Notes: generated by a model not told the origin, from the sequence alone. A stretch of DNA of 64,000 nucleotides from Vibrio sp. 05-20-BW147 (GCF_013369385.1 NZ_SZTO01000017.1:47020-111019); one strand, 5' to 3'; numbered from the stretch's first letter, positions 19,829-30,428 are shown. Numbers and translations: made by a program.

Positions 19829-22800
19829 TCAAGCGCTACCTCGCTGTGTTAGTTCGGCCTGCCATTGTGCCACCAGCTCTGCCAATGGCGTTGGGTAACC
19901 CATCACGTAGCCTTGGGCGTAATCCACCCCAAGTTCTGTCAGTAACGCGACAATTTCACTGTTTTCAACGAACTCAGCTACCGTTTGCTTACCCATTTGC
20001 TGCGCCAGTTCATTGATGGCTCGCACCATGATGTGATCGCTCTCATTGCGATGCATGTCCTGCACAAAAATGCCGTCGATTTTCACCACATCGACGGGCA
20101 ATTGCTTGAGATAGCCAAACGATGACAGCCCAGAACCAAAATCATCCAACGCAATCAAGCAGCCCAGCGCTTTCACTTGAGCGAAAAACTCCATCGCCAA
20201 GCTGATGTTTTTCATCGCGGCCGTTTCGGTGATTTCCCAACAAATTTTATCGCACGGTAAGACGGTGTTTTCCAATCGATCGAGCAGGAACATCATGAAT
20301 TCTGGGTTACCCATCGAGTGTCCAGAAAGGTTAATTGAACAACGATCAAGCTGCGCCACGACCTCAGGATGAGCTTCAAGCCAGTTAAAGGTTTGGGTCA
20401 CGACCTGTTCATCAATCAAATGCGCGATGTTGTAGCGCTCTGAAGCTGGCATAAAAATCGCGGGAGAAAGATACTGCCCTTGCTCATCACGTATTCGGCT
20501 CAAAATCTCAAAGTGCATGGTAGAGCGTTCTTGACTGAGTGGAATAATACGCTGAGCAAACAGTTCTAAACGGTTATTGGCCAGGGCTTCATGGACTAGG
20601 TTGACACTTTCCATTTCTTGCTGGCGTCGCTGCAGTTCTTCGCTGTCCAAGCTAAACAGTTTAAAGCGATTGCGCCCCTGCTCTTTAGCGGCGTGACAGG
20701 CCGTGTCTGCCTGCGCATGCACCATTTGTGGCGATTCGGCCGTATGGTCAATCATACGAATGCCAATTGAGCAGGTTAGGTTTATTTGCACTTTTTCCCA
20801 GATGAAAGGCTGGCTGCTTAATGTGGCAATGATGGTTTTCGCCACACCGATGGCGGTGTGTTCATTGCTGTCTTTGAGTAAGACAGCAAATTCATCGCCA
20901 CCTAAGCGCGCCAAAATCGCGGTATGTGGCAACACTTCTTCCAACATGCTGGCGCAAAATTGAATTGCCCCATCCCCCGCATCATGCCCTGCGGTATCAT
21001 TAAGCACTTTAAGCTGATCCAAATCGATGTAGAGCATCGCATGCACACGGCGATGACTTTCCACCTCGCGCAGCGCGCGTTTGAGTTCAATATCAAATTG
21101 GTTGCGATTAAAGGTATCGGTCAACAAATCGTATTTGGCTTGATATTCCAACTGGCGTGCCAACTGTTTGTTGTGGGAGATGTCTTCACCAACGATCAAA
21201 ATTTGCCCAGACTCGGTCAATGGGCGAATGTTTTCTCTCAGCCAAACGGCACTGCCATCTTGATGACGATATTCGATTTCGCGTCGCCATACCCCTTGTA
21301 AAATTGGCGTAGGTTGCAGCAGCATTTGTCTTGGCGTCATTGCTTGCTGATCAATATAGAAGTCTTGTAGTAGATGTCCCATCATCTCGAGTTGCTCATA
21401 GCCTAAAAGCTGCTGAGCAAAACGGTTTACCTGCTGAATGCGGTTGTTTTTATCCAGCGTCACCATCATCACCGGCTGTTGCTCATAATAATTGCGTAAG
21501 TTGGACTCTCGTTTATAGAGCCTATCTTCCATTAACTTACGCGAGGTGATATCTCGAGCTTCAAAGAGAAATTGCGCCTCTTGACTACTGTCTGAATAAA
21601 GGGGCTTTAACGAGATTTCCAGCATGATGGAGCCCAGATTTCGACTCCAGATCTCAACCTCAAACGTTGAAAGCTGCGCGTTCGAATCACTGAAATAGTC
21701 CGCCAAACGCTTGGCTGATTCATCTTCCCAATGTTGATGTTGCCACAATGGGCGATCAACAGATGCGCCGTGGTCAAACAACAGCTCTTGTAATTGAGCA
21801 TTACTCGAAATCACACAACCATTGCTGTCTAGAATCCCAATGTATTGCAAACTCTGGTCGAAAATAGACTCGAGCATCGACTGACTCTCACGCGCCAACG
21901 TTTCGCTCTGTTGAATGCGGCGCAAGTAATAGACCAACAGCACAATCACCAGCAGCAACATCACAAATACCGAGCTGTAGAGACGGATCTCTTGCGCGTA
22001 ACGCACCGAAAATGGCTCGGGTTTATTGACCAACACCGAGGCTGGCTCGCCTTCCACCCCTAACTTCCAGCGCGCCACGGCTTGATAATCCAGTTTGATG
22101 TCAGGCTCCACCACCTTCACTTTCGGTAAAGGTGAGGCGGGTGAGTCCAGCACTTGGTTCAACACTTCACCCGTGGCAAAGCCTTGCTTGTAACCACTTT
22201 GAATCACGCCACCGACCGCACCATGACCAAGACCGAGATCGTGCACCATGTAGATCGGTGCTCTGCTGACGCGATTGAGCTCCTGCCAATCGTCATCATC
22301 ACTCAACGTACCATCGGCATCGCGGTAATAAGCCCAAAACAGCACTGCGCTGTCTAAATCGAGCGTTTGCACACGCTCAATCAACTCGGCCACCGTATTC
22401 GGCACTAAATGCTGCACTTTTTGCTGATACTCAGGATAGCGGGACAAAAACTTGTCCACCTGCGCGCGCAGCGCGACACCCGTGATCGAATGGTCCGTCA
22501 CCACAAAAATTTGCTGTGCTTGGGGCTGTAAACGCTCAATCAGCGACACGTTCGACAGCAGATCAATATCTTCAATCACGCCAGTGGCATTCAAACCCGT
22601 GTGCAATTCTGGCGTGTAATTATTAATGCCACCAAAAATCACCGGCGTGCCCGCCAGTGGCTCCGCCAAACGCTGCATCAACTGCAGTGCAACGTTATCG
22701 CTCACCACAATCGCATCAAAACGTTCTTGTGCCACTTTGGTTTTGTAGAGAAAGTAAAGCTGATTGAGAAAGCTGGCGCTTTGATTGCGTTTGGTGTCGA

Positions 22801-22975
22801 GATAAAGCACACGCAGAGTCATGTCGCGCTCACCGAGTGTTTGTGCGAGGCCAAGTTGGAAGGAGTCTGTCCAAAAGAAACCTTGGTGGTAAGAGTGCAC
22901 CACTAAAATATTTTTCTCATGGGCACTTGCCCAAAAGCTGCATAGCATTATCAACATGGAAAAATAAAATCGCAC
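19829..22975 (-). CDS. Membrane sensor GGDEF-EAL protein with periplasmic binding domain
   Basis: 1048 residues. A signal peptide (about 1-18) precedes a periplasmic domain resembling the ABC_sub_bind/sugar-binding fold (about 20-310), then a membrane helix (about 333-352), two PAS domains (about 365-478 and 490-605), a GGDEF domain (about 612-775) and an EAL domain (about 795-1040). The GGDEF site is intact (RLGGDEFAVLL, 692-696). The EAL motif is EIL (823-825), and DDFGSG and KIDG are present, so both activities are possible. The start is GTG at 22975 with GAGAGGA about ten bases upstream. The ligand is unknown. Confidence 0.88.
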   Translation of the reverse strand: MRFYFSMLIMLCSFWASAHEKNILVVHSYHQGFFWTDSFQLGLAQTLGERDMTLRVLYLDTKRNQSASFLNQLYFLYKTKVAQERFDAIVVSDNVALQLMQRLAEPLAGTPVIFGGINNYTPELHTGLNATGVIEDIDLLSNVSLIERLQPQAQQIFVVTDHSITGVALRAQVDKFLSRYPEYQQKVQHLVPNTVAELIERVQTLDLDSAVLFWAYYRDADGTLSDDDDWQELNRVSRAPIYMVHDLGLGHGAVGGVIQSGYKQGFATGEVLNQVLDSPASPLPKVKVVEPDIKLDYQAVARWKLGVEGEPASVLVNKPEPFSVRYAQEIRLYSSVFVMLLLVIVLLVYYLRRIQQSETLARESQSMLESIFDQSLQYIGILDSNGCVISSNAQLQELLFDHGASVDRPLWQHQHWEDESAKRLADYFSDSNAQLSTFEVEIWSRNLGSIMLEISLKPLYSDSSQEAQFLFEARDITSRKLMEDRLYKRESNLRNYYEQQPVMMVTLDKNNRIQQVNRFAQQLLGYEQLEMMGHLLQDFYIDQQAMTPRQMLLQPTPILQGVWRREIEYRHQDGSAVWLRENIRPLTESGQILIVGEDISHNKQLARQLEYQAKYDLLTDTFNRNQFDIELKRALREVESHRRVHAMLYIDLDQLKVLNDTAGHDAGDGAIQFCASMLEEVLPHTAILARLGGDEFAVLLKDSNEHTAIGVAKTIIATLSSQPFIWEKVQINLTCSIGIRMIDHTAESPQMVHAQADTACHAAKEQGRNRFKLFSLDSEELQRRQQEMESVNLVHEALANNRLELFAQRIIPLSQERSTMHFEILSRIRDEQGQYLSPAIFMPASERYNIAHLIDEQVVTQTFNWLEAHPEVVAQLDRCSINLSGHSMGNPEFMMFLLDRLENTVLPCDKICWEITETAAMKNISLAMEFFAQVKALGCLIALDDFGSGLSSFGYLKQLPVDVVKIDGIFVQDMHRNESDHIMVRAINELAQQMGKQTVAEFVENSEIVALLTELGVDYAQGYVMGYPTPLAELVAQWQAELTQRGSA

Positions 22976-23083
22976 TGGCTCACCGTCCTCTCATTCAGCC
23001 TATGAGCAAAAAACCTTGATTGTGAAAGATAAGCTGCCCTTGTTAGTATTATACCCATATGCTGATTAGAAAAGGGACAGACA

Positions 23084-23548
23084 ATGCATTCAGCCAATAC
23101 CAAGATTGATGATTTGGATCGCGCTATATTGAAAACGCTGATGGCGGACGCGAAAACGCCTTATGCAGAGATGGCTAAGCAGTTCAACGTCAGCCCTGCC
23201 ACCATTCACGTGCGCATCGAAAAGATGAAAGCGGCGGAGATCATTGAAGGTACCGAAGTGGTGGTCAACACCAAAAAACTCGGCTACGACGTGTGCTGTT
23301 TTATCGGCATCAACCTCAATGCGGCGCGCGACTATCATTCCGCGCTGGAAAAACTCAACGCATTGGATGAAGTGGTGGAAGCGTATTACACCACGGGCGC
23401 GTACAACATCTTCGTCAAACTGATGTGTAAGTCGATTGAAGAGCTGCAATTTGTGCTGATCGACAAACTGCAAGCGATCGACGAAGTGCAATCGACCGAA
23501 ACGCTGATTTCGCTGCAAAACCCGATCAATCGCAACGTCAATCCTTAG
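23084..23548 (+). CDS. asnC: Lrp/AsnC-family regulator AsnC
   Basis: 154-residue regulator with N-terminal winged helix (DDLDRAILKTLMADAKTPYA; recognition helix in VSPATIHVRIEKM) and a C-terminal RAM ligand-binding domain (AYYTTGAYNIFVKLMC). Similarity to E. coli AsnC is high throughout. E. coli AsnC activates asnA and responds to asparagine; no asnA gene is adjacent here. Divergent from the GGDEF-EAL gene. Confidence 0.88.
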   Translation: MHSANTKIDDLDRAILKTLMADAKTPYAEMAKQFNVSPATIHVRIEKMKAAEIIEGTEVVVNTKKLGYDVCCFIGINLNAARDYHSALEKLNALDEVVEAYYTTGAYNIFVKLMCKSIEELQFVLIDKLQAIDEVQSTETLISLQNPINRNVNP

Positions 23549-23572
23549 CTCGCAACAAACTTAGCGCACCGC

Positions 23573-23606
23573 AAAAAAAACAAGGCCAGCCGTTGGGCTG
23601 ACCTTG
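23573..23606 (-). terminator. prlC terminator
   Basis: On the minus strand an 11-bp stem with one G-T pair (23581-23606) is followed by eight T. The plus side has no T-run, so it serves prlC rather than asnC. Confidence 0.85.
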
Positions 23607-23630
23607 TGATATTGAGTTTACTTCATCGAA

Positions 23631-25673
23631 TTAAGCCGCAATACCGGAATGGCGCAGCAAAGCATCGATTTGTGGTTCACGGCCACGGAAGCGTTTGAAT
23701 AGCTCCATCGGCTCTTCGCTGCCACCCATCTCAAGAATATGGTTGAGGAAGCTCTGACCCGTCTCAGCGTTGAAAATGCCTTCTTCCTCAAAACGCGAGA
23801 ATGCGTCAGAAGAGAGCACTTCTGCCCATAGGTAGCTGTAGTAACCCGCACAGTAACCGCCCGCAAAAATATGGCCAAAGCTGTGTGAGAAACGCGCCCA
23901 TTCAACCGCAGGCAGTACCGCGACTTTCTGCTTCACTTGCGCCAAGGTTTCGAGCACGCGTGGGCCAACTTCAGGGTCAAATTCGGTGTGCAGCGTGAAG
24001 TCAAACAGACCGAACTCAAGCTGGCGCAAAATGCCCATTGCCGATTGGAAATTCTTCGCCGCCAACATTTTCTCTAGCATCGCTTTTGGCAATGGCTCAC
24101 CCGTTTCATAGTGGCCAGAGATAAACGCCAGCGCTTCCTCTTCCCAACACCAGTTTTCTAGGAACTGACTTGGCAGCTCCACCGCATCCCAAGGCACACC
24201 ATTAATACCAGACACCGCACCCGTGGTGACTTGAGTCAGCATATGATGAATACCGTGGCCAAATTCGTGGAACAAGGTGACCACTTCATCGTGCGTAAAC
24301 AGTGCTGGTTTGTCGCCGATTGGGCGGTTGAAGTTACACGTCAGGTACGCCACTGGGGTTTGCAGCTCGCCTTGTGCATTAATACGACGCACGCGGCATT
24401 CATCCATCCAAGCACCGCCACGTTTGTGTTCACGCGCATAGAGATCAAGGTAGAAGCTGCCACGCAGCGCGCCCTGCGCATCGAAAATATCGAAGAAACG
24501 CACGGAGTTGTGCCAAACGTCAATCCCTTCGCGCTCTGTCACGCTCATGCCAAACACACGTTTGAGCACTTCAAACAAACCGCTGACGGCTTTCGACTCA
24601 GGGAAATACGGACGCAGTTCTTCATCCGAAATTTGGAACAGGTGCTGCTTTTGTTTTTCGCTGTAGTAAGCGATATCCCACACATTCAGTTCAGACACAC
24701 CAAACTCTTGCTCAGCAAACTGACGCAACTCTGCCACTTCACGCTCACCTTGTGGTTTGGCTTTGGTGGCTAAGTCATTGAGGAAGCCCAACACTTGCGC
24801 TGGGTTTTCTGCCATTTTGGTCGCCAGAGACTTTTCGCTGTAGGTGTTAAAGCCAAGCATGCGAGCAATTTCATGACGCAGTTTCAACTGCTCGTTGATG
24901 ATCTCGGTGTTGTCCCACTTACCGGCGTTTGGACCGCGATCCGACGCGCGAGTCACGTACGCTTCGTACACTTCACGGCGCAGCGCTTGATTGTCACAGT
25001 AAGTCATCACTGGCAGGTAAGACGGCACATCCAGCGTGATCAAATAACCGTCGAGCTCTTTGGCTTCAGCGGCGGCTTTCGCGGCCGCCAACGCCGATTC
25101 CGGCATGCCTGCTAACTCTTTCTCATCGGTGATGTGCTTGGTCCAGCCCATGGTGGCGTCTAGCGTGTTGTTGGAAAACTTAGAGCTCAGCTCTGACATA
25201 CGCTTGCTGATTTCGCCGTAGCGTTTTTGCTCATCCGCAGGCAGACCAATGCCTGATAGCTCAAAATCGCGCAATGCATCGGTAATGGTTTTCTGTTGTG
25301 CAGTGGTCAACTTGGCAAACGCTTCGCTGGCTTTAATCGCTTTGTACGCTTCAAACAGACCTTTGTGCTGGCCGACCCAAGTGCCGTATTCCGACAACAT
25401 TGGCAGGCAGCTTTCATACGCGTCGCGCAGCTCGTCGCTGTTGACAACAGAGTTCATGTGGCTCACGGGGGACCAAATACGGCTGAGACGATCATCCACT
25501 TCTTCGATCGGCGCAATCACCGTTTCCCAGCTAGGGGTATTGTTGCCTTCAAGCACCTGTTCAATCTTGACACGACAATCGGCAATCGCCTGTTCCACCG
25601 CAGGAAACACATGCTCTGGCTTGATTTGAGAAAACGGAGGCAGATCCGTAAAAGTAAGGAGTGGATTAGACAT
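23631..25673 (-). CDS. prlC: Oligopeptidase A
   Basis: 680-residue M3-family zinc metallopeptidase degrading short peptides, including cleaved signal peptides. The zinc motif HEFGH lies in TLFHEFGHGIHHMLTQ. The start is the ATG at 25673 with AAGGAA upstream and MSNPLLTFTDLPPFSQIKPE, the usual N-terminus; a longer frame to 25739 has no support. Divergent from rlmJ. Confidence 0.95.
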   Translation of the reverse strand: MSNPLLTFTDLPPFSQIKPEHVFPAVEQAIADCRVKIEQVLEGNNTPSWETVIAPIEEVDDRLSRIWSPVSHMNSVVNSDELRDAYESCLPMLSEYGTWVGQHKGLFEAYKAIKASEAFAKLTTAQQKTITDALRDFELSGIGLPADEQKRYGEISKRMSELSSKFSNNTLDATMGWTKHITDEKELAGMPESALAAAKAAAEAKELDGYLITLDVPSYLPVMTYCDNQALRREVYEAYVTRASDRGPNAGKWDNTEIINEQLKLRHEIARMLGFNTYSEKSLATKMAENPAQVLGFLNDLATKAKPQGEREVAELRQFAEQEFGVSELNVWDIAYYSEKQKQHLFQISDEELRPYFPESKAVSGLFEVLKRVFGMSVTEREGIDVWHNSVRFFDIFDAQGALRGSFYLDLYAREHKRGGAWMDECRVRRINAQGELQTPVAYLTCNFNRPIGDKPALFTHDEVVTLFHEFGHGIHHMLTQVTTGAVSGINGVPWDAVELPSQFLENWCWEEEALAFISGHYETGEPLPKAMLEKMLAAKNFQSAMGILRQLEFGLFDFTLHTEFDPEVGPRVLETLAQVKQKVAVLPAVEWARFSHSFGHIFAGGYCAGYYSYLWAEVLSSDAFSRFEEEGIFNAETGQSFLNHILEMGGSEEPMELFKRFRGREPQIDALLRHSGIAA

Positions 25674-25865
25674 ATAAATTCCTTTTGTTTGACTCTTCAG
25701 TATCGTGGCCAACTGTCCATCGATGGCTCGCTTATTCACAATAATAATACGCGATTTTCCTCGACTGTCGCCAATTGGTCTTACATTTTGATACTAAATT
25801 AGGGTTAAAGGTTCACATTTCAATACGAATAGACGATTAACTTTTTTGTGACTCAGAGAGAATCC

Positions 25866-25894
25866 TGAACATCAGCGTCAGTTGGGTATATAAT
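25866..25894 (+). promoter_or_regulatory. Sigma-70-like promoter of rlmJ
   Basis: TGAACA (25866-25871), a 17-base spacer and TATAAT (25889-25894) lie 53 bases before rlmJ. Confidence 0.5.
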
Positions 25895-25946
25895 CGCCCT
25901 ATTAATCCCTGACCACACTCTACCAAGAGTGTTACGAGAGTGAATT

Positions 25947-26786
25947 TTGCTAAGTTATCGTCATAGCTTTCATGCCGGCAACCATGCCGACGTGGTAAAA
26001 CACATTGTTCAGAGCTTGATTCTGGACTCGCTAAAACAAAAAGACAAACCCTTCGTCTACCACGACACCCATTCGGGCGTTGGCCGCTACGATTTGACCC
26101 ACGAATGGTCAGAGAAAACGGGCGAATACAAACAAGGCGTGGCGCGTATTTGGGATCGCAGCGATCTGCCTGCCGACATCGCCAGCTATATCGCTTCGAT
26201 CAAAGCCCTCAACAATGGCGATAAGCTACGTTACTACCCTGGCTCACCACGCGTCGCACGTGCTCAATTGCGCGATCAAGACCGCATGGTTCTGACGGAG
26301 CTCCATCCAAGCGATTACCCGCTATTGGAACAAGAGTTTCACCGCGATCGCCAAGTCAGCATTTACAAAGAAGACGGCTTTCAACGCCTCAAAGCCAGCT
26401 TGCCACCGCAAGAGCGCCGCGGTCTCGTGTTGATTGACCCACCTTACGAGTTGGCCAAAGAGTACCGTGATGTGGTGCAAGCGATTTACCAAAGCCACAA
26501 ACGCTGGGCAACTGGCATCTACGCGATTTGGTACCCTGTGGTCAACCGCTGCGACATCGACGACATGTTAGAAGGACTGGAAGGTCTGGGCATTCGCAAG
26601 ATTCTGCAAATTGAGTTGGGCGTGTCACCGGATACCAATGAGCGCGGCATGACCGCTTCAGGCATGATTGTGATTAATCCACCTTGGACGCTGGAAAGCC
26701 AGATGCAACAAATTTTGCCTTTCCTTAAGGAAGCCATTGCGCCGGCAACCGGTCATTGGAAGGTAGAGTGGATCGTTCCTGAGTAA
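25947..26786 (+). CDS. rlmJ: 23S rRNA (adenine-2030-N6)-methyltransferase RlmJ
   Basis: 279-residue methyltransferase. The N-terminus LSYRHSFHAGNHADVVKH is the family signature; the catalytic motif is DPPY in VLIDPPYELAKEY. The start is TTG at 25947, where E. coli uses ATG; the reading frame of this first block fixes it. It precedes gorA, as in E. coli. Confidence 0.94.
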   Translation: MLSYRHSFHAGNHADVVKHIVQSLILDSLKQKDKPFVYHDTHSGVGRYDLTHEWSEKTGEYKQGVARIWDRSDLPADIASYIASIKALNNGDKLRYYPGSPRVARAQLRDQDRMVLTELHPSDYPLLEQEFHRDRQVSIYKEDGFQRLKASLPPQERRGLVLIDPPYELAKEYRDVVQAIYQSHKRWATGIYAIWYPVVNRCDIDDMLEGLEGLGIRKILQIELGVSPDTNERGMTASGMIVINPPWTLESQMQQILPFLKEAIAPATGHWKVEWIVPE

Positions 26787-26922
26787 AAGAGAGACGCAGC
26801 CCCCAAAGAATTTCCGTACGACAGATTGAGTTCAACCAATCTGTCCTCCATATAAAAATGAAATAAATTGAAAAACGCAGGGAGCACGCGAATAAATCGT
26901 CCCTGCCAGACAGGAGAAAGTA

Positions 26923-28278
26923 ATGGCAACGCATTTTGACTATATCTGTATCGGCGGCGGCAGTGGCGGCATCGCTTCAGCAAACCGTGCGGCGATGTAT
27001 GGCGCGAAAGTGGCGCTGATCGAAGCAAAAGATCTCGGCGGCACGTGTGTGAACGTTGGTTGTGTACCGAAAAAAGTGATGTGGCATGGCGCGCAGATCG
27101 CAGAAGCGATGAGCCTATACGCTCCTGACTACGGCTTTGATGTGGAAGTAAAAGGCTTCGACTGGAGCAAACTGGTTGAGAGCCGCCAAGCGTACATTGG
27201 CCGCATCCACCAATCTTACGATCGCGTGCTAGGCAACAACAAAGTCAACGTGATTAAAGGCTTCGCTAAGTTTGTCGATGAGAAAACCGTGGAAGTAAAC
27301 GGTGAGCACTACACCGCCGATCACATTCTGATCGCTGTGGGTGGCCGCCCGACTATTCCAAACATCCCTGGCGCGGAATACGGCATCGATTCAAACGGCT
27401 TCTTCGACCTTGCTGAGCAACCAAAACGTGTTGCTGTCGTTGGCGCGGGTTACATTGCGGTGGAAATCGCTGGCGTGCTCAACGCGCTTGGTACAGAAAC
27501 CCATCTGTTCTGCCGTAAAGAGTCGCCACTGCGCAGCTTTGATCCAATGATCATCGACACCTTAGTGGAAGTGATGGCGGCAGAAGGCCCAACACTGCAC
27601 ACCCACTCGGTACCAAAAGAAGTGGTCAAAGAAGCCGATGGCAGCTTAACGCTTCATCTAGAAAACGGTGAAAGCCAAAACGTAGATCAGCTTATCTGGG
27701 CAATCGGCCGTCACCCAGCGACTGATGCCATCAACCTGAGCGCAACCGGCGTAGCAACCAACGAGCGCGGCTACATCAAAGTCGATGAGTTCCAAGCAAC
27801 CAACGTTGCTGGCATCTACTGTGTGGGCGACATTATGGAAGGCGGTATCGAACTCACACCCGTTGCGGTGAAAGCGGGTCGTCAGCTTTCTGAGCGTCTG
27901 TTCAACAACAAACCCAACGCGAAGATGGACTATGACTTGGTCCCAACTGTCGTGTTCAGCCACCCACCTATCGGCACCATTGGTCTTTCTGAGCCAGAAG
28001 CAATCGCTCAATATGGCAAAGAGAACGTGAAAGTGTACACCTCAGGCTTTACTGCGATGTACACCGCCGTGACTCAACACCGTCAGCCATGCAAGATGAA
28101 GCTCGTATGTGCGGGTGAAGATGAGAAAGTGGTTGGCCTGCACGGCATCGGTTTCGCGGTGGACGAAATGATTCAAGGTTTCGGTGTCGCGATGAAGATG
28201 GGCGCAACCAAAGCCGATTTCGACTCGGTTGTGGCTATCCACCCAACCGGTTCGGAAGAATTCGTCACTATGCGTTGA
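26923..28278 (+). CDS. gorA: Glutathione reductase
   Basis: 451-residue FAD/NADPH disulfide reductase keeping glutathione reduced. The redox pair is Cys42/Cys47 in [13 protein letters not shown]; the FAD motif is [14 protein letters not shown]; the NADPH motif is [13 protein letters not shown]. The C-terminal active-site block is [18 protein letters not shown] precedes the ATG. Confidence 0.97.
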   Translation: MATHFDYICIGGGSGGIASANRAAMYGAKVALIEAKDLGGTCVNVGCVPKKVMWHGAQIAEAMSLYAPDYGFDVEVKGFDWSKLVESRQAYIGRIHQSYDRVLGNNKVNVIKGFAKFVDEKTVEVNGEHYTADHILIAVGGRPTIPNIPGAEYGIDSNGFFDLAEQPKRVAVVGAGYIAVEIAGVLNALGTETHLFCRKESPLRSFDPMIIDTLVEVMAAEGPTLHTHSVPKEVVKEADGSLTLHLENGESQNVDQLIWAIGRHPATDAINLSATGVATNERGYIKVDEFQATNVAGIYCVGDIMEGGIELTPVAVKAGRQLSERLFNNKPNAKMDYDLVPTVVFSHPPIGTIGLSEPEAIAQYGKENVKVYTSGFTAMYTAVTQHRQPCKMKLVCAGEDEKVVGLHGIGFAVDEMIQGFGVAMKMGATKADFDSVVAIHPTGSEEFVTMR

Positions 28279-28306
28279 TCGCATCATCGAATAAGCGAGA
28301 AATAAC

Positions 28307-28335
28307 AAAAGGGTCATCAATCGATGACCCTTTTT
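28307..28335. terminator. Bidirectional terminator between gorA and eda
   Basis: AAAAGGGTCATC pairs with GATGACCCTTTT around an AATC loop, with A- and T-runs on both sides, between convergent genes. Confidence 0.9.
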
Positions 28336-28353
28336 GTTATGGAGCAATGGTGT

Positions 28354-28965
28354 TTACTTCACCGCACGAACCAGTTCCGCAATGCCTTCCCAATCGCCGC
28401 TGTCCATCATGGCGGTTGGAACCATCCAAGTACCGCCACACGCGACAACCGATTTCAGCGCGAGATAATCTTCCACGTTAGATGGGCTCACGCCACCTGT
28501 TGGCATGAATTCCACTGGGTAAACCGCCGTCAGCGCTTTAAGCATGTTGACACCGCCTGATGGCTCAGCAGGGAAGAACTTCAGGGTACGTAGACCCATT
28601 TCCATCGCTTGTTCAACCAAGCTTGGGTTGTTGACGCCCGGAACAATGGTCACGCCGCGTTGCTGACAGTATTTCACGGTGGTTGGGTTAAAGCCTGGGC
28701 TGACAATGAAATCCACGCCTGCCTCGATGGCGATGTCCACTTGTTCTGTGGTTAATACCGTGCCCGCACCAATCAACAAATCAGGGTAGGCTTCGCGCAT
28801 GATGCGAATGGATTCCGCCGCCGCTTCCGTGCGGAATGTCACTTCCGCACAGGGTAAACCGTTTTCTACCAACACTTTTGCCAATGGCAAGGCGTGTGCT
28901 ACATCGTTGATAGCGATAACTGGGACGATTTTGATCTCTCTTAATCGTTGTTCAAGTGTTGTCAT
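28354..28965 (-). CDS. eda: KDPG / KHG aldolase
   Basis: 203-residue class I aldolase cleaving 2-keto-3-deoxy-6-phosphogluconate to pyruvate and glyceraldehyde-3-phosphate. Catalytic Glu lies in CAEVTFRTEAA and the Schiff-base Lys in LRTLKFFPAEPSGG. Nine bases after the permease gene, so co-transcribed with it and separate from edd. Confidence 0.95.
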   Translation of the reverse strand: MTTLEQRLREIKIVPVIAINDVAHALPLAKVLVENGLPCAEVTFRTEAAAESIRIMREAYPDLLIGAGTVLTTEQVDIAIEAGVDFIVSPGFNPTTVKYCQQRGVTIVPGVNNPSLVEQAMEMGLRTLKFFPAEPSGGVNMLKALTAVYPVEFMPTGGVSPSNVEDYLALKSVVACGGTWMVPTAMMDSGDWEGIAELVRAVK

Positions 28966-28974
28966 AGATAACCT

Positions 28975-30351
28975 CTAGAGAATAAAGCTCAATACAGCGA
29001 CGATAAGGAAAGCAATACCACCAAGCAAGGTTTCCATTACCGTCCAAGTTTTCAGCGTGGTTTTCTCATCCATCTCAAGCAGACGAGAGACCAGCCAGAA
29101 ACCAGAATCGTTAAAGTGAGAAAGTACCGTTGCACCGCCTGCGATAGCAATCACGATAAAGCAGAGGTCTAACTCACTCAAACCTGTGGTTGCCGCCACA
29201 ACTGGGGCAATCAGCGCAGCGGTGGTCGTCAGTGCCACGGTGGCAGAACCTTGCGCCACACGCAAACAGGTTGAAATCACAAACGCAGCCACAATCACTG
29301 GCATGCCTGTGTCGGTCAATACATCGGCCAAGGCATTACCAATGCCGCTGGCGCGCAATACGCCACCAAACATGCCGCCCGCACCGGTAACAAGGATAAC
29401 GCCACAGATCGGAGCCAGTGAGTCGCCACACAATTTTTCAAGTTTAGCCATGCCGTAATCTTTGGCAAACACTGCCAAGCACACGATCAAGGTAATAAGC
29501 AGCGCGACGGGCGTTTTACCTAGCATGCGAAGGAATTCCACCAACGGTGTTTTACCGTCAATCACCCCTGCCACTGCCAGCGTGTTTAGGCCGGTATCCA
29601 AGCAGATCAGTAATACGGGCAGCACTAAGATGGTCATTACCGTGGCAAATTTTGGCAATTTGCTTTCATCGACAATCGCATCGCTGTTAAAAAATGCTTT
29701 AGAAAGTGGGATGTCGAATTTCTTACCCGCGTACAAACCAAATAGGTACGCGCCAAGATACCAAGTTGGAATCGCAACTAGGATACCCACAACCAGCAAC
29801 AAACCGATGTTGGCACCTAAAAATTCCGCTGCCGCCACGGGGCCCGGATGTGGAGGCACAAAGGCGTGCATCACCGCAAACGCACCCGCAGACGGTAAGG
29901 CGTATTTGATTGGCGAGCCACCAAAGCGTTTCGCCACGCTAAAGATGATGGGCATCATCACCACAAGGCCGGCATCAAAGAAGATTGGGAAACCAAACAG
30001 CAGCGACGCAATACCCAGCGCGAACGGGGCGCGATCTTTACCAAAGCGACCAATCAGCGTGTCGGCCAGCACTTTGGCCCCGCCAGTCACTTCCAAAATT
30101 TTACCAATCATGGCGCCAAGGCCGACCAACAGTGCAACAGAGGCGAGCGTGCCGCCAAAGCCACCCATCATGGTGGGCACCACTTTGTCCGAGGTCACGC
30201 CTGTGGCAATGGCGGTACCCAAACTGACAATGGTCAGTGAGGCAAACGCATGCACTTTGAGTTTGATGATCAGCACGAGCAACGCCGCAATCGCCAGCGC
30301 AGCTATGGTTAAAAGATATGTAGGATCAGGGGTGTGGGCTAATTGCTCCAT
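28975..30351 (-). CDS. gntU: GntP-family gluconate permease
   Basis: 458-residue membrane protein with about 12-14 hydrophobic segments, of the GntP gluconate:H+ symporter family (GntU/GntT-like). The signature AFVPPHPGPVAAAEFLGAN is present. The start is the ATG at 30351 with AAGGTGA upstream rather than the GTG at 30390. The gene symbol is chosen by context; GntT or GntP would be equally possible. Confidence 0.88.
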   Translation of the reverse strand: MEQLAHTPDPTYLLTIAALAIAALLVLIIKLKVHAFASLTIVSLGTAIATGVTSDKVVPTMMGGFGGTLASVALLVGLGAMIGKILEVTGGAKVLADTLIGRFGKDRAPFALGIASLLFGFPIFFDAGLVVMMPIIFSVAKRFGGSPIKYALPSAGAFAVMHAFVPPHPGPVAAAEFLGANIGLLLVVGILVAIPTWYLGAYLFGLYAGKKFDIPLSKAFFNSDAIVDESKLPKFATVMTILVLPVLLICLDTGLNTLAVAGVIDGKTPLVEFLRMLGKTPVALLITLIVCLAVFAKDYGMAKLEKLCGDSLAPICGVILVTGAGGMFGGVLRASGIGNALADVLTDTGMPVIVAAFVISTCLRVAQGSATVALTTTAALIAPVVAATTGLSELDLCFIVIAIAGGATVLSHFNDSGFWLVSRLLEMDEKTTLKTWTVMETLLGGIAFLIVAVLSFIL

Positions 30352-30374
30352 AAGTTCACCTTTCGAATTATTGT

Positions 30375-30392
30375 TTGTGTTGTGGTTCACAT
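30375..30392. promoter_or_regulatory. CRP-like site in the gluconate control region
   Basis: TGTGT-N6-TCACA (30376-30391) matches 9 of 10 consensus half-site bases. It lies between the permease gene and the GntR palindromes and suggests catabolite control of the island. Confidence 0.6.
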
Positions 30393-30398
30393 TTATTT

Positions 30399-30428
30399 AC
30401 GTTACCGGTAACATGTTACCGATAACAT
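30399..30428. promoter_or_regulatory. Twin GntR operators
   Basis: Two overlapping palindromes, ACGTTACCGGTAACAT (30399-30414) and ATGTTACCGATAACAT (30413-30428), match the E. coli GntR/LacI-type operator pattern. They lie in the intergenic region between the divergent permease and gntK genes. Confidence 0.85.
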
